Part shown: in pieces, positions 47,090 to 59,241 of the stretch
Numbering within the stretch: position 1 is the stretch's first letter
Layout: the number at the start of each line of letters is the position of its first letter
DNA from: Temnothorax longispinosus
Taxonomy: Eukaryota > Arthropoda > Insecta > Hymenoptera > Formicidae
NCBI RefSeq assembly: GCF_030848805.1
Contig: NC_092366.1
Location: 14,884,620-14,948,619 of the forward strand
Direction: 5' to 3'
Length of the DNA: 64,000 nucleotides
Made by a program: the position numbers and the translations under genes
The notes under the pieces: generated by a model
What the model was told of the DNA's origin: nothing
The model's database searches: none
What the model saw: the letters and a program-made list of their open reading frames with translations, nothing else

Positions 47090-48240
47090 ATAATTGTTTA
47101 ATGTTTTAGTCTAGACTAATGTTTAATGTTTTAGTATGTAAACTTGAACATTAATTATCATGTTTTTTTATATTTATCTTCTTCTATCGTAGTAATCCGT
47201 TCCGAAGAAGACTAAGTACAGTCGAAACGTTAAGCATGTGTATTGTTTATTTAAGAAATTGTTTTTATTTTAATTCAATATCTCTCTGTTGTTGCTCGTG
47301 GCCGCTTATAAACATTAATAGCTAATATAAATTTAATAAGAGTAAAAAGAACATTATGAACTACTTTTTTTCTCGATATAATTAATATGTAATTATTGTT
47401 ATGCATTTAATTATTAAATTTAAATACTATTATGCTAAAGTAAAGGTTTTTAATGTAAGACTTTTTTGATATAAGAGCAAATTTGCCAAAACGGGGATTT
47501 CTATACATTACATTTACGAATTTTAGTTTTTATGTTTATAAATATTTTTTTAATTAATTATAATTGCAATCTTTATATTTATAAATTTCAAATATATATA
47601 TATTTATTTATTTATTTATTTATAAATATAAAATTAAAATTTGTAAATATAAACGTAAATGTAACGTATAGCGCATCGTCGATTTGCCAACGCGAGACTC
47701 GGCATTCGGCGAGACGCGAGGAGCGATACCCGAAATGAATGGCATCGTGGCATAGCCGGCGCGTGCTAAGCCAGCTACGTCACAGCTCAAGCGAGAAGGA
47801 GACAGCAGATCGTATGTCTGCCCTTCTCTCCCCGCTCGAAGCTTGCCGAGTGCCGAGTCAGCCGACTGGCATATCCCCTCCATCTGAGTAGTTCGGACAC
47901 GAACCATAGCACGGACACGAACCATGTGTGTACAGGTGCGATTTCATTGACGCTAGAAACCAGCGGCAGCGGGCAGCGTCAAGAAAATGTAGTGGGGGAA
48001 GAAGTTCAGACCGTCTCAACTTTTTAGCGTACCGCAAAATTCAACGAAACTTCTTCCCCCACTACTTTTTCTTGACGCTGCCGCTGGTTTCTAGCGTCAA
48101 TGAAATCGCACCTTACCGTTACCGAGCGTAACGACGTAGTTGACGTCCACTTTCTCAGGCGGCGCGTCAGTATACGTCCGCTGGAACGGAATGATCCCGG
48201 TGGCCGCTCTCAGGTTTCTCTCTGGTATACGTTAGTTAAG
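47090..48240. repeat. Large inverted repeat, right arm part 1
   Basis: Reverse complement of 30178-31190, including CCGAAGAAGACTAAG...GTCGAAACG (47199-47228). An F11 MITE (47934-48113) is inserted relative to the left arm. Confidence 0.78.
47934..48113. mobile_element. Foldback MITE, family F11
   Basis: 180 bp, almost perfect palindrome with ends AGGTGCGATTTCATTGACGC and its complement, flanked by TAC (47931-47933 and 48114-48116), a 3-bp duplication. Inner arms TAGAAACCAGCGGCAGCG and GTGGGGGAAGAAGTT. Confidence 0.88.
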
Positions 48241-48379
48241 CATCTGTTTGAGGCGGACGCCGCGCCATCTCGCGTAATAAATCTCAACTTTTTCCGGGAG
48301 AGATGTAAGTGACGCGTAATAAATAGTTTTGACAAAACGCATTTATTTGCATATCTTAGCATAACACTTACGTTTAACA

Positions 48380-48604
48380 ATGTCCGTAATTATTAAATGT
48401 GGATTTCAAAGCGTGAAGTTAAATTTGTTTAGAAAGAAAAGTGTTTCAAAAGGGAAAAAACTGTTTTACAGCAATCATGTTGGTCATATTAGCGAAGAAA
48501 TTTTGCAGTTTAAAAGAATATTGCGAGGGACAGTTTTGAGAGAAACTCCTGGTGGATTTCGCACCAAAAATAATACTAATTTTTATAAACCTGTAATCGA
48601 GGTA
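48380..48604 (+). other. Unrecognised open frame with donor site
   Basis: 75 codons from ATG (MSVIIKCGFQSVKLNLFRKK, ..., TPGGFRTKNNTNFYKPVIE), basic, with a GTATAA donor at its end. No known domain; it could be a lone first exon or chance. Confidence 0.3.
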
Positions 48605-48619
48605 TAACACATAATACAG

Positions 48620-48620
<1 letters not shown>

Positions 48621-48661
<41 letters not shown>
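48621..48661. repeat. (AT)n microsatellite
   Basis: Uninterrupted AT dinucleotide run of about 40 bp. Confidence 0.95.
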
Positions 48662-48662
<1 letters not shown>

Positions 48663-48937
48663 CAGATAGCACACATCTGCAAACATGTCCGAAACCGGGA
48701 CATTAGACGTGTTTATGACGATTTTAAGACGTCTTATGTCTCAATTTTGAAACCAATTATTGGTAATAAATAATTTAATTTTTTTAACCACATGATTATC
48801 AAATTATTGCACAATACAAAATTATATATTTTATATCTATACGTAACCATAATTTTAACTACTATTTGTACCTTTTTAAATAAATAATTAATTGGAGAAA
48901 AATAACTATTCTTAATTACTATATATAAAATATTGTT

Positions 48938-49793
48938 TTACAAAAACGTACAATCACTACTTGACGCACATAAAGCTTCTACATTCTTTCGTCTAGCTTC
49001 TAAACGTTTGGCTCTATCAGAATTAACTGATGTTTTTCTTCTATAAATGAGTGGAAAAATAGTTGGACAAAATGCTTCGTTCCCGGGATTATCCGATTTT
49101 GCTCCACCAACAAAATGAGTGCTGCATATTGTTGAATTTTTCGTAGGCATCCATGGCTTTCCGTCTTTACTAAAATAAGCAGTAGTAAAATTTGCTATTT
49201 TAAATAATCACAATTTTGTCATTGATACACTTAATGGATTTATATATCCTGATACAAAAATTAGTCTGAAGTAGGTCTGAACAAACTTATAAAATTGAGA
49301 CATTTAAAACTTATTTCAAAACAGTTATTAGACTATAAATTATTTTGCCTAGAATACTCATGATTTTTTTAATTGATTTAATTTTATATGTTAATTAAAT
49401 TTTATTTACATACTCATTATTAACAGCATATATGACTGCGAAACATATATATGATCTTTTTCAAAACAATTTTTTAAGGTTTTTAAGGTTAACTTTTGTA
49501 GTTACATTTTCATTCCAATAATACCCAGAGATTATATAATTGTTTGAGAAGATATAATTAATTATATTACAAATTAATTATATTACAAAAAAATCTTTAT
49601 TACAATATTGAAAGACAATTTTAAAAGACACAGTCAAACGTCGCACCACAGTTATTCATTTCTTTTTTCACTGTATTTCCCATGGACGATTTGGAAATGA
49701 GTAAAAACGAACATTTTTTGTATTCTTTCTTGTATTTTTGCACCCCACTACACAACAACAATTATTAGAATTCTTTTTCTCTGCAGAACTCAT
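48938..49793 (-). pseudogene. THAP zinc-finger domain gene remnant
   Basis: Two minus-strand exons: 49793-49640 (ATG at 49793) and 49169-48938. Together they give the C2CH THAP pattern: CCVVGCKNT, FYSFPNRPWEIQ, then STICSTHFVGG and the AFCPTIFP (AVPTIF-like) end, with a basic tail. In exon 1 two TGA codons occur (after WEIQ, and where the usual Trp before ITVVR is expected), so it is not translatable. THAP domains of this form are common in transposase-derived insect genes; no DDE domain is found here. Confidence 0.75.
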
Positions 49794-49940
49794 TTTCTTT
49801 TATCGTTGTTTCTCCCGGAAAAATTTCGACACGGCGGCCGGCGCTACACGGTGGCGCTGAGAACGATGCTTAACTATAGCGTATTAGGCACGGTCTTACA
49901 TACAGGTCTGGAAACTTCAATGGTGGGGGTAGGTCGCTTA

Positions 49941-50116
49941 AGCCCCGGACACACAAATCGACGGAAGACGTAAGACGTAAATCGTAAGGAAATCCACTAA
50001 TCAGAGTCGACTATTCCCCTCTTCTTCCCTCTTAAGAGGGGAATAGTCGACTCTGATTGGTGGATTTTCTTACGCTTACGTTTTACGTCCTTACGGCATT
50101 TTATGTGTGAAGGCCT
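49941..50116. mobile_element. Foldback MITE, family F12
   Basis: Ends AGCCCCGGACACACA and TGTGTGAAGGCCT, with TTA at 49938-49940 and 50117-50119. The right arm of P3 (tcactaagcgacc, 51887-51900) shows the empty site. Inner CACTAATCAGAGTCGACTA and TAGTCGACTCTGATTGGTG. Confidence 0.88.
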
Positions 50117-50225
50117 TTAGTGAAGTTGTTTTTTAAGTCATCTAATAGCCACTAGAGTCGTTGCGATCGATGTTCGCGCGGTGGCGAGGGACGCCGGAAA
50201 CCGGGGGGATATCTGTCATATGAAT

Positions 50226-50288
50226 TTGGCGGAGTGGTTTCGTGACAACTTCGTAGTCTCGACATTATGGGTTCGAATCTCCGTGCCC
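50226..50288 (+). other. tRNA-like block in left arm of P3
   Basis: TGGCGGAGTGGTTTCGTGAC resembles the A-box arm of a Ser/Leu tRNA and GGTTCGAATCTCC a B box. Stems do not close well, so it is a tRNA-derived sequence rather than a tRNA gene. Confidence 0.55.
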
Positions 50289-50852
50289 TTAATTTTTTTT
50301 TTAAATTCTTTCACAATAATAATGTGATAAATAATAATGCTTTAAATAATTAAAGACTACAATTAATAAAATATGTATAAATATAAATATAAATAAAATA
50401 ATATATAAAAATAAATATAATATAAAATAAATACGAGTTTTTATTCTAAAAATTAAGAACAAATAAAAATATTTTTTATATGTGTATTTTTATCCTTTTT
50501 TTTTATTTTTGTGGGCATTCCAGGTTGTCAATTCAAGTAAGTATAACGAATAAAAATCAACTCTTTAATTTTATCTCCTTTTATTTTATTTTTAAAATTC
50601 TTGCAGGTATTTTAGTTTTTAAAATCAAGTACATACGAGAGAAAATATAAATCAATCCTTCAATTTTTTGCCATTTTATTTTATTTTTTACAGGTATTCC
50701 AAAGTTGAAATGGACAGTGTTTGGCTGCATGCAAGAAAGTATTGCAAGGTAAGAAAGATGATATTATGAGTAAGAAGGATATTATTGAGTTAGGGTCAAA
50801 GCACGTAATATTGCGTAGCGATATATGACTGTCATATAATTGACTAATGAAT

Positions 50853-50903
50853 AAGGTGCTTACGTTTCGCTTACGTAAGCACCTTATTCATTAGTCAATT
50901 TGG
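50853..50903. repeat. Short palindrome at the inner end of the P3 arm (pair)
   Basis: ACTAATGAATAAGGTGCTTA, then a TTTCGC loop, then TAAGCACCTTATTCATTAGT. The mirror copy is at 51098-51158. Confidence 0.85.
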
Positions 50904-51710
50904 ATAATTTTTCTTAACAACAAATTTTTTTTTCAGTTTTAAATTTTCCTGGTGAGCGTTTTGCCTCATTCTTAGTCGTATATAGTAAACTATTGCATAG
51001 GACAGGATTTCAGATGCATGTTCTTTACAGGGAAACGTGAAGGTGTAAGAATCAAGTACTTCATCGAGAGTTACATCGAAGAAAAAAAATTATCCAAATT
51101 GACTAATGAATAAGGTGCTTACGTAAGCGAAACGTAAGCACCTTATTCATTAGTCAATTGTATGACAGTCATATATCGCTACGCAATATTACGTGCTTTG
51201 ACCCTAACTCAATAATATCCTTCTTACTCATAATATCATCTTTCTTACCTTGCAATACTTTCTTGCATGCAGCCAAACACTGTCCATTTCAACTTTGGAA
51301 TACCTGTAAAAAATAAAATAAAATGGCAAAAATTGAAGGATTGATTTATATTTTCTCTCGTATGTACTTGATTTTAAAAACTAAAATACCTGCAAGAATT
51401 TTAAAAATAAAATAAAAGGAGATAAAATTAAAGAGTTGATTTTTATTCGTTATACTTACCTTGAATTGACAACCTGGAATGCCCACAAAAATAAAAAAAA
51501 AGGATAAAAATACACATATAAAAAATATTTTTATTTGTTCTTAATTTTTAGAATAAAAACTCGTATTTATTTTATATTTATATTTATTTTTATATATTAT
51601 TTATATTTATATTTATATTTATACATATTTTATTAATTTGTAGTCTTTAATTATTTAAAGCATTATTATTTATCACATTATTATTGTGAAAGAATTTAAA
51701 AAAAAAATTA

Positions 51711-51773
51711 AGGGCACGGAGATTCGAACCCATAATGTCGAGACTACGAAGTTGTCACAAAACCACTCCGCCA
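51711..51773 (-). other. tRNA-like block in right arm of P3
   Basis: Reverse complement of 50226-50288 with one or two changes (gtcacaaaacc against gtcacgaaacc). Confidence 0.55.
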
Positions 51774-52039
51774 AATTTCATATGACAGATATCCCCCCCG
51801 GCCTCCGGCGTCCCTTGCCACCGCGCGAACATCGATCGCAACGACTCTAGTGGCTATTAGATGACTTAAAACAATTTCACTAAGCGACCTACCCCACCAC
51901 TGGAATTAGCGGTAGTCTCCAGACCTGTATGTAAGACCGTGGTATTAGGTTCACTATATTATAATTTTTTAACCCGTCTCGACAGTCGATAAAAACAATA
52001 TTTCCAATTATCCTTGTATATACATACTACTTATCGGTC

Positions 52040-52264
52040 TTGCTTGATAATTGCAATGATTTACCCAGCAGGGTCGTCTTTAATGGTACCTCGTCTGCCC
52101 GTCGGTGCACGATGTTATCTGTGGCGCTTTGTGCGCGCAAGCGCAACTTGGCCAACTTGTTCAATAACAAAAAACTGTTGGAGGTTAGAGACGTTTCTGT
52201 CAAGCTCGGCGAAATTTCACGCGCTTTACATTTATCCGTCAGCGATCTGAACATTGTGGAGTAA
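52040..52264 (+). other. Open frame just upstream of ARL2
   Basis: A plus-strand frame ends TAA at 52264, 23 bp before the ARL2 ATG, and reads FNNKKLLEVRDVSVKLGEIS near its end. The opposite strand also has a 75-codon frame from ATG at 52254. Neither is recognised; the stretch may be ARL2 5'UTR or a divergent small gene. Confidence 0.3.
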
Positions 52265-52287
52265 TTAAATAAATTAATGGATTGACA

Positions 52288-53027
52288 ATGGGTCTATTAA
52301 CGGTGCTGAAAAAATTGAAGCAAAAGGAAAAGGAGATGCGAATTTTAATGTTGTACGTATTCACATTTGTGTACCTATTTTATATATTCAGCCTGTGGTT
52401 AGTTTACGCGTTGGCAGGTTAATAAGTGTTATGCTAACTCTCTGAACTTACAACGCGTCAAATAATTGAGGACAATAATTTGAAAATACATGCGTTTCTT
52501 CACTTGCCTTTTCAACAACGCCGTGTTACAATTTCAGGGGCCTGGATAATGCAGGCAAGACGACAGTGTTGAAGAGGCTTAATGGCGAACCAATAGACAC
52601 CATATCGCCTACGCTTGGTTTCAATATCAAGACACTGGAACATCGCGGATACAAACTCAACGTATGGGATGTAGGTGGACAAAAATCATTGCGTTCCTAC
52701 TGGAGAAATTATTTCGAGTCGACGGACGGGCTTGTCTGGGTGATAGACAGCGCGGACAGAAGGAGACTGGATGATTGTAAAACAGAGCTGTACAAGCTCC
52801 TGCAAGAGGAGAGGCTGGAGGGAGCGAGTCTCCTTGTGTTCGCGAATAAGCAGGATATGCCTGGCGCATTGTCTGCAGCTGACATAGCCGACATTCTGGA
52901 GCTACCTAATATAAAGACTCACCATTGGCAAATTTACAAGTGCTCCGCCGTGACGGGCGAGAATCTAGTCGACGGTATTAATTGGATTGTTGATGATATC
53001 GCAGCGAGAATATTTTATATAGATTAA
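52288..53027 (+). CDS. Arl2: ADP-ribosylation factor-like protein 2
   Basis: Two exons, 52288-52352 and 52538-53027, giving 184 aa, the same as human ARL2. The small-GTPase motifs are intact: P-loop GLDNAGKT (about 23-30), switch I SPTLGFNIKT, switch II WDVGGQKSLRSYWRNYFE, base-binding NKQDMPG and CSAVTGEN. The N-terminus MGLLTVLKKLKQKEKEMRIL is the amphipathic ARL2 helix. ARL2 works with tubulin cofactors in tubulin folding and releases prenylated or myristoylated cargo from PDE-delta and UNC119 (family knowledge). It converges with the LRRC74-like gene, with a 279 bp spacer between the stops. Confidence 0.96.
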
Positions 53028-53306
53028 ATTTAATTTGGATGTCGATACTCTTTACCTCATTAAATGCAGAAATTAGTGCTTGACAAGTTTTTGCAAAATG
53101 ATATTGATGGTGTAATCTATACTGTAAAAACGTGTAACATAGTGTTATAAAAAGATTCTCTTTCGATCATTTATTACATAATATAATGTCCATTTTTTTC
53201 CAAATATTTTTTTATTTATATTTAATCCTCTCCAATATTAGTTTTTATATTTTTTGTATTTTTTTTTTGTTTTTTGTTTGTCTCACTTTCTGCTTTCTTT
53301 TTTTGT

Positions 53307-55987
53307 CTATTTGGCGGTCTTAAGTTTTCTTTTCTTCAATTTTAATAATGCAGTTGTCGTTTTCGGGTACTCTTCTAAATAGAATGATTTTAACAGTTCT
53401 TGATCGACAGTGTTATGCGGCCCTTCGAATGCATTCATAATCTCATCGACGAGCGACGTCGAAAGCTTCAGCTTGAACTTATGAACTAACTCCATAAATT
53501 TTTCTGCATAAAGGAGGAAATTTGTTTTTACTTTTTTTAAAGATACAAAAGATCATAATTTTTTGTAAATTAAGGTGGAATCCGAAATAAATTCTCGCAA
53601 ACGTGCCTCGCGATATTTTTTTGTCTTTCAGCGACATCACGAAGAAGCCAAAGTTGCGTCGCAGCCTCTTTCGTTTCGGCAGCATCGCTTCGTAATTCGC
53701 TCTCTTCAGAAGTATTCTCCTGACGTTCGGTCCAACGAGCTGATAATTGCTTAGAATACCACCCAACTTGACTGCGACCCACGGTCTGAGCTTTTTGATC
53801 ATCTCCAAGCTGTGAAGAACATCCTTACTCGCCCAAACGTTCTCCAAGTCCAGGAGGCGTAAAGCACTATCGGGTGATAGCTGCGGGGTGATCGCGTGAA
53901 CTAGGTCTGAAGCACCTTGTGCTCTTAAAGGGTTGTTTCCCAGGCGTAATTCTTGGAGCGTACTGTTTTTCAAAAGAGCTTTTGCGATGGTTACAGCGTC
54001 GTCTTCGGTAAATCTATTCCCTACGAATCGCAAAAAATAAAGTAGCATTTGTCTTTGGAATTTATTTCAAAATATGATGAAAATATTTCAACTGATTGTT
54101 AGACGTTCATATTTTAAGATACTTTCTATTTCGATTTTAAATTTTATATATCATAAAAACATAATGGAATGTGCACGAACTTTGAGAAAGTTGAGCTATC
54201 TCGATTTTAAATAAGGAAGCTTATCTCTTATAAAAATTCTTCTTTTATTTCTAATATAATTGTGCGTGAAAACGTTCTTTCTTATAACGTGATACATATT
54301 TACAGCTTAAATCCAGCTTCTCGATGTTCCGCGAGCGTGATAATAGTTTGTAAAGATGAGGCACGCATTCTTTATCAAGTGCGTTCCAAGATAAATTCAG
54401 AGAACGCAGTGTCGCATTTTTCTTGAGCCCATCGACCAGAGCTCTCCATATTTTTGCATCGTACAGAGAGTTCCAGGATAGGTCCAGATGCATCAAGCCT
54501 TTCGAGTGGGACAGCAGATCCCGCAGATTTTCCGAGCACGCCTTATCCAGTTGATTGTCGGATAGATTAACGCTCTCCAAGTCTTGATTATCAGATAACG
54601 CGGACGCGACGTATCCGAAGCCTTCGTTCCCGATGTTGCAGCTGCTGAGATCGAGGGTCTTCAGGGTTGTGTTCTCCGATATCGTGTCGGACAAGTTTTT
54701 TGCGCCGTTCGTGCCAATTCGGCAACCCGATAGTGACAAGTCGGTTATCGTGTTGTTTCTGAGCAGTAAATCGTTTAGATGTCGGCACGCGTCCGCGGAC
54801 AGTTTATTATCCTGTAATGAAATATACCGATTAGTTGAAAAAAAAAAGATATTTTTATTAATCAACGCGAAGTAATATATTTGCATCACAATGCCAAAAG
54901 TTCAAGAACTTGTTTCCAATCTGTAGACAAATTTCAAACAGATAATCACCATTTTCGTAGTATTTTGAGGATATTTAGGATTTTATGCAATTCGTATAAA
55001 TTGTCAAGCTTGCTTGTCGCACCTTCAGATCTAGTTTCCGCACGAAAGTGTTGTCGGCCAAAGCGTCGCAGATCACTCTCATTACCGGCGACCCGAATCC
55101 ATAATACCGCAGATTTAGGTAATCGGTCATGAGCATATCCTTCAACGGGCCGATCGGTCTCAAACCCATGCGTTTTGCCGTGTCGTAGAATTTCTGCACG
55201 CCATCCGGGCTGTAAATCGGCGGGCGTTCGCGTAACAGCCAGAAAGCCGGCAGCAATCCGGGATCGTTCGGCACCATATACACCGTATACGGATTCACTA
55301 ATTTCAGCTGAGAATCGCTGATGTATATCTCGCGCAAACATGGATGAATCGAACTCTCAGTGGATACTCTGTCACTGGTGACATCTTCGTCTTCCGGCGT
55401 GATCACCGTCTCCTCAGACGCATCGTCGTCTTTCTTCCGTTCAACCTACCTTGCACATCGTAGCACTTGACTAGAGGTTTCCCAAAGTTAAAGGCAGATC
55501 GGCCCTGTCATTTATTTGCATTGCGGTAGCTTAATTATTGGGATCGCGACATATCAAATAAGATCGAACTGGGAACATCGAAATGTCGAAAAATACAGGA
55601 CATTCTGTACATATGTTACTGAAATGTTAAGCTACCAAGTTACCACGCTCAAGTTACACGCATCAGATGCCGCAGCTGTTTCTTCTCCTCCTCAGCCTTG
55701 ATCGCCAATTCCTTCGTCCTTTTCGCCTCGAATTCCATCATAAAATTAGCCAATATGTCAGTCTCATCGATTATTTCTGATTTCGCTTCGACGTCTTTCC
55801 TTTTCTCTTCCATGGCTTCAGACTCCTCTTCTGACTCCGTTTTGATGTCTTTCTCTTCCTTTTCCATAATATCATCCTCATCATATTCAGTATCATCTTC
55901 ATCATATTCGGTCCACGCATCCGTTTCTTCATTTTGCAATGGTTCGACAACATCTTCTATATTTTCTAATGTCTGAGCAATGTTCAA
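53307..55987 (-). CDS. LRRC74-like leucine-rich repeat protein
   Basis: Exons on the minus strand: 55987-55658, 55445-55023, 54811-54304, 54020 to about 53600, and 53503-53307; about 600 aa. The first exon is highly acidic (YDEDDTEYDEDD, EEKDIKTESEEESE). Then comes the LRRC74-type lead-in (FYDTAKRMGLRPIGPLKDML, LNLRYYGFGS) and RNH-like LRRs (LKTLDLSSCNIGNEGF; LRSLNLSWNALDKECV; LDLSWNRFTEDDA), followed by an EF-hand-like tail (MELVHKFKLKLSTSLVDEIM). The junction between the last two exons is not clean: the best donor (AC|GTTTGC) needs one A less after the acceptor to keep frame. Function is unknown; vertebrate relatives are testis-enriched. Confidence 0.82.
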
Positions 55988-58900
55988 TGGACTTATAGAA
56001 GGTTATTTATAATTATATCTCAATTATATCGCTATCATTAATTATTATTTCGACATGCAAATTTATTTTGAATACAGAATGCACGAAAATTGTTCTAGCA
56101 TATTTTTATTCTGTCAGTCGCAAAGAAGAAAGTATATCGGGACATTCTAGAAATCGCTATAGTTTAAAGTTTTAAATACTTGTATGAGATCCATTTTTAC
56201 GAGTTGTATACTTCTTACTCGTTCACGAAATTGGTGATATACCGAGAGCTTGTATAAATATAAATATCATCGTATCAAGACATAATATGATTTCTAAATT
56301 TGCAACAGGTCGCTGTGTGAAATTAGCTGCAGATTCGCAGAAATTAAATAAGTTATAAAATTGTATATCACATAATGAATAAGTTCTTTGTCTTTGGAAT
56401 ATTATAACTATCGTTCGCTCGGAAGAAGTCATCTTCATCGGCGTCGATCGGCGGTCAGTATTGCGTTTCACACGAACCGCAATCGCTCATCGCAGGGTGC
56501 ATGATTCATCTACTGGGTATTTGTCAAGTGGCTCTTCTGGTCCATTGTATTGTAATTTCGGCAGATCGTTCATTCAGCGGTACGTGCTTCGTACACGAGA
56601 GGAGACCCGGCGCGTCTCGCTTTGTTAATCTCAGCCGCGCTTTCGATGGTAATGGCATCGGGTATTATCTCTAATGAAACAATCGTGACGGGCCATTGAA
56701 ATCGGCGCCGCTGATAAAATCCGCCGCCCGTATCTATAAGAGAAGCGAATGGATTTATGACTTCTTAATTGGCTAGCGAACAATAAAGATAATTTGATAA
56801 CTTTATCATAAATTTTTGCAAATCAAGCTTCTCTACTCTTTGCAAAAATAATTTTAAAAAATATATAAAAAAGTCTTTGTTAATTAATTGTAAATTATTG
56901 TGGAATTTACAAATGGAGAATTTAATTACGTAGTAATTTGATTTGCAGATAACATGAAATAGATTTAATTGTCGATCTACATAAAATGTTCCTTAACTTC
57001 TATTTCGGATATACATATTAACTTCTACTGAGGATATTTAATCTTTCTTTTCTCATCATCAGTTCTCCCTTGTTTTACTGATAAAATAACAAGAAGAAAA
57101 ACTGTTCTCTCTCAGTGATTTCAATGCCGGGAATGCTTATTACGCGTCGCGTTGTCATCGACGCATTTGATGTAAGGGTATAATAAATAGTAGACGCCAC
57201 GTCGAAGAGTTGTACTTTTTATTGAAATCCTTCACATCGTCAAATCTATGCGAGGGGTGGGAGAGGGAGAGGAGAGGGGTAATAGGAGGGAGCTTATGTA
57301 CACGCATTCGTTTGCACATTTCTCGATATCAAACACGAATAATCACAACGCGTGAATGTTTTTTTTTTATTGTTTATCGTCGATTAGACCAAAAGCATTA
57401 GTTTGACAGATTTTTACCGCCGTCGGCTTCGAAGCGAAGCCGACGAGAGTGAACAAAAAAATTATATGACAATGATCAACTATTGCTTATGATCTGGAAA
57501 TAATTAATACGAGACAATAAAATAAAAATAATATAATATATAATATATAAAATAATATATAATATATATATTTATATATATTTATATATATTCATCGTCT
57601 CTCACTCTCATCTATATGTATTCGTACAATAATATATTTCTCTACAAAATAAAGTATCTATTATAAAACTTTGTTCCTTCCTGCTGTAAATCTATGTACT
57701 CCTAAAACGAGCTACGCTTCTTAACTTTAAACTAGTCTGTTGTGGACACTTCGCTGGGGCATATGGGAAACGCTAGTATAAAAAAAAAAGAAAACGAATT
57801 GCACATCTAAGGGCGGAGGGTCAATAATGACTGGGGATGAGAACGATCTGGACATGTGTATTTAGATTTATTTACATCGTTCCACGATGCAATAGCGTCA
57901 CTATGTACATCGTTCGTTTTTACTCTGCGTTCGAGTACGTTCTAAAATTGTATTACACTTATGCCGCTAATATATGTTCTTTACAAGTCAAATGTGCCGT
58001 CGCGATTTAGCGTATCGTGTATAGCACATCCTCTCGCAATGGCAGTATCTCTCATTCGCGTAAAAATCACGTGTCGTGTCTTCGCGAAAAGAAAAATAAA
58101 CTCGAGCAAGTGTTGAAGTAAAATGAACACGCGGAGTATCATAGTAATGCTATACAATGACGTTGTTTCCTCTATGAGTATCACAATAATATCGTCTGAA
58201 GGAACGTTTGAAGCCCACGTTATATCATACAAAGCACACTTTCACGTACTATAATCGAGCGATTGTCTGCGCGATGTATCAGTCGCAAATAAGTCCCAAA
58301 TGATACCTATAGAAACTCTCGTATTTTTCGTCAAATTTATTTATACTTTACGTTTATGTATCTTCTTGATCTTGAATGAAACGCAGCTTCGCTTCGACAA
58401 TTATACATGACGAATGTACAATACATCTCGTAGGTGCGACGGTGCCATTCTATTTTTCAAATTATGAAAATAAAAAATACTAACGACGATATATGATAAT
58501 ATCAAAAGAGTACAAGATTAAATATAAACATATAAAATCAAGACGCGTACAAAGGGGGAGGAATGGCAACGCCGAAGAGGATGCGAAGGAGAGACAGGCT
58601 TAGCGAAATTAATAAGTACGAGCTATGTACATATGTACAACGATAACAACTGATCATTATCATTAAAATTATTTATAATTGTCAATCGCTTATTGTCGTC
58701 GTATAGAGAAGCGCGAGAGGGCCGGACAAGGAGAAAAAGAGAGAATATAAATTTTTAATCGTTTTCTAAATTTGCTATCTGAAAATCGTGCTAATATTGT
58801 TGTACAATTATTCAGAAATTGAGAATTTTTATAGCCATATTCTAATAATACTATGAATGAAGCGATCTTAAAAAGATGCGCTTCGGAAAGGCATTAAAAA

Positions 58901-59241
58901 TTTATGCGTTATCTTATAACATAATCGTATTGCTGAGCCCAATAAGAATGCGTTCTCTCTCTTCTTTTTTCTCTGCATTTGTCCCTAAGACATTCTGGTT
59001 CAACTTTCATAAAAGAAGAACCTCAGGAGAGAGCCGTCTCAAGTTATCTCGAAATCGAGAGTCGATTTCGACACATTTCCCATTATCACAAAAAACAGAT
59101 CGTCCAAGTAAGCATTCAGTCTCTAGCATTACCTTCTAGTTCCTAAGAATTTTTATTAGTGCATCGCATACGCAAGAAAAGTCAAGAAAATCACCGACAC
59201 TTCTGTCCAATTGTTTTTCATATTATTTTAATGATATTTAA
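55988..59241. other. Intergenic region and likely Serrate 3'UTR
   Basis: The part from about 57200 to 59241 is the presumed 3'UTR of Serrate. On the minus strand a poly(A) signal AATAAA lies near 57217-57222. An AT repeat is at 57525-57595. No ORF with a domain is found. 56480-57180 is AT-rich without features. Confidence 0.5.

Larger units (their letters stand above)
49880..51952. mobile_element. 2 kb palindrome P3 with tRNA-like sequences
   Basis: Outer ends GGCACGGTCTTACATACAGG (49888) and CCTGTATGTAAGACCGTGGT (51928). The arms agree along about 850 bp, apart from an F12 MITE in the left arm. Each arm holds a tRNA-like block. The centre (50900-51100) is single copy. It contains no long ORF. 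Confidence 0.88.
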
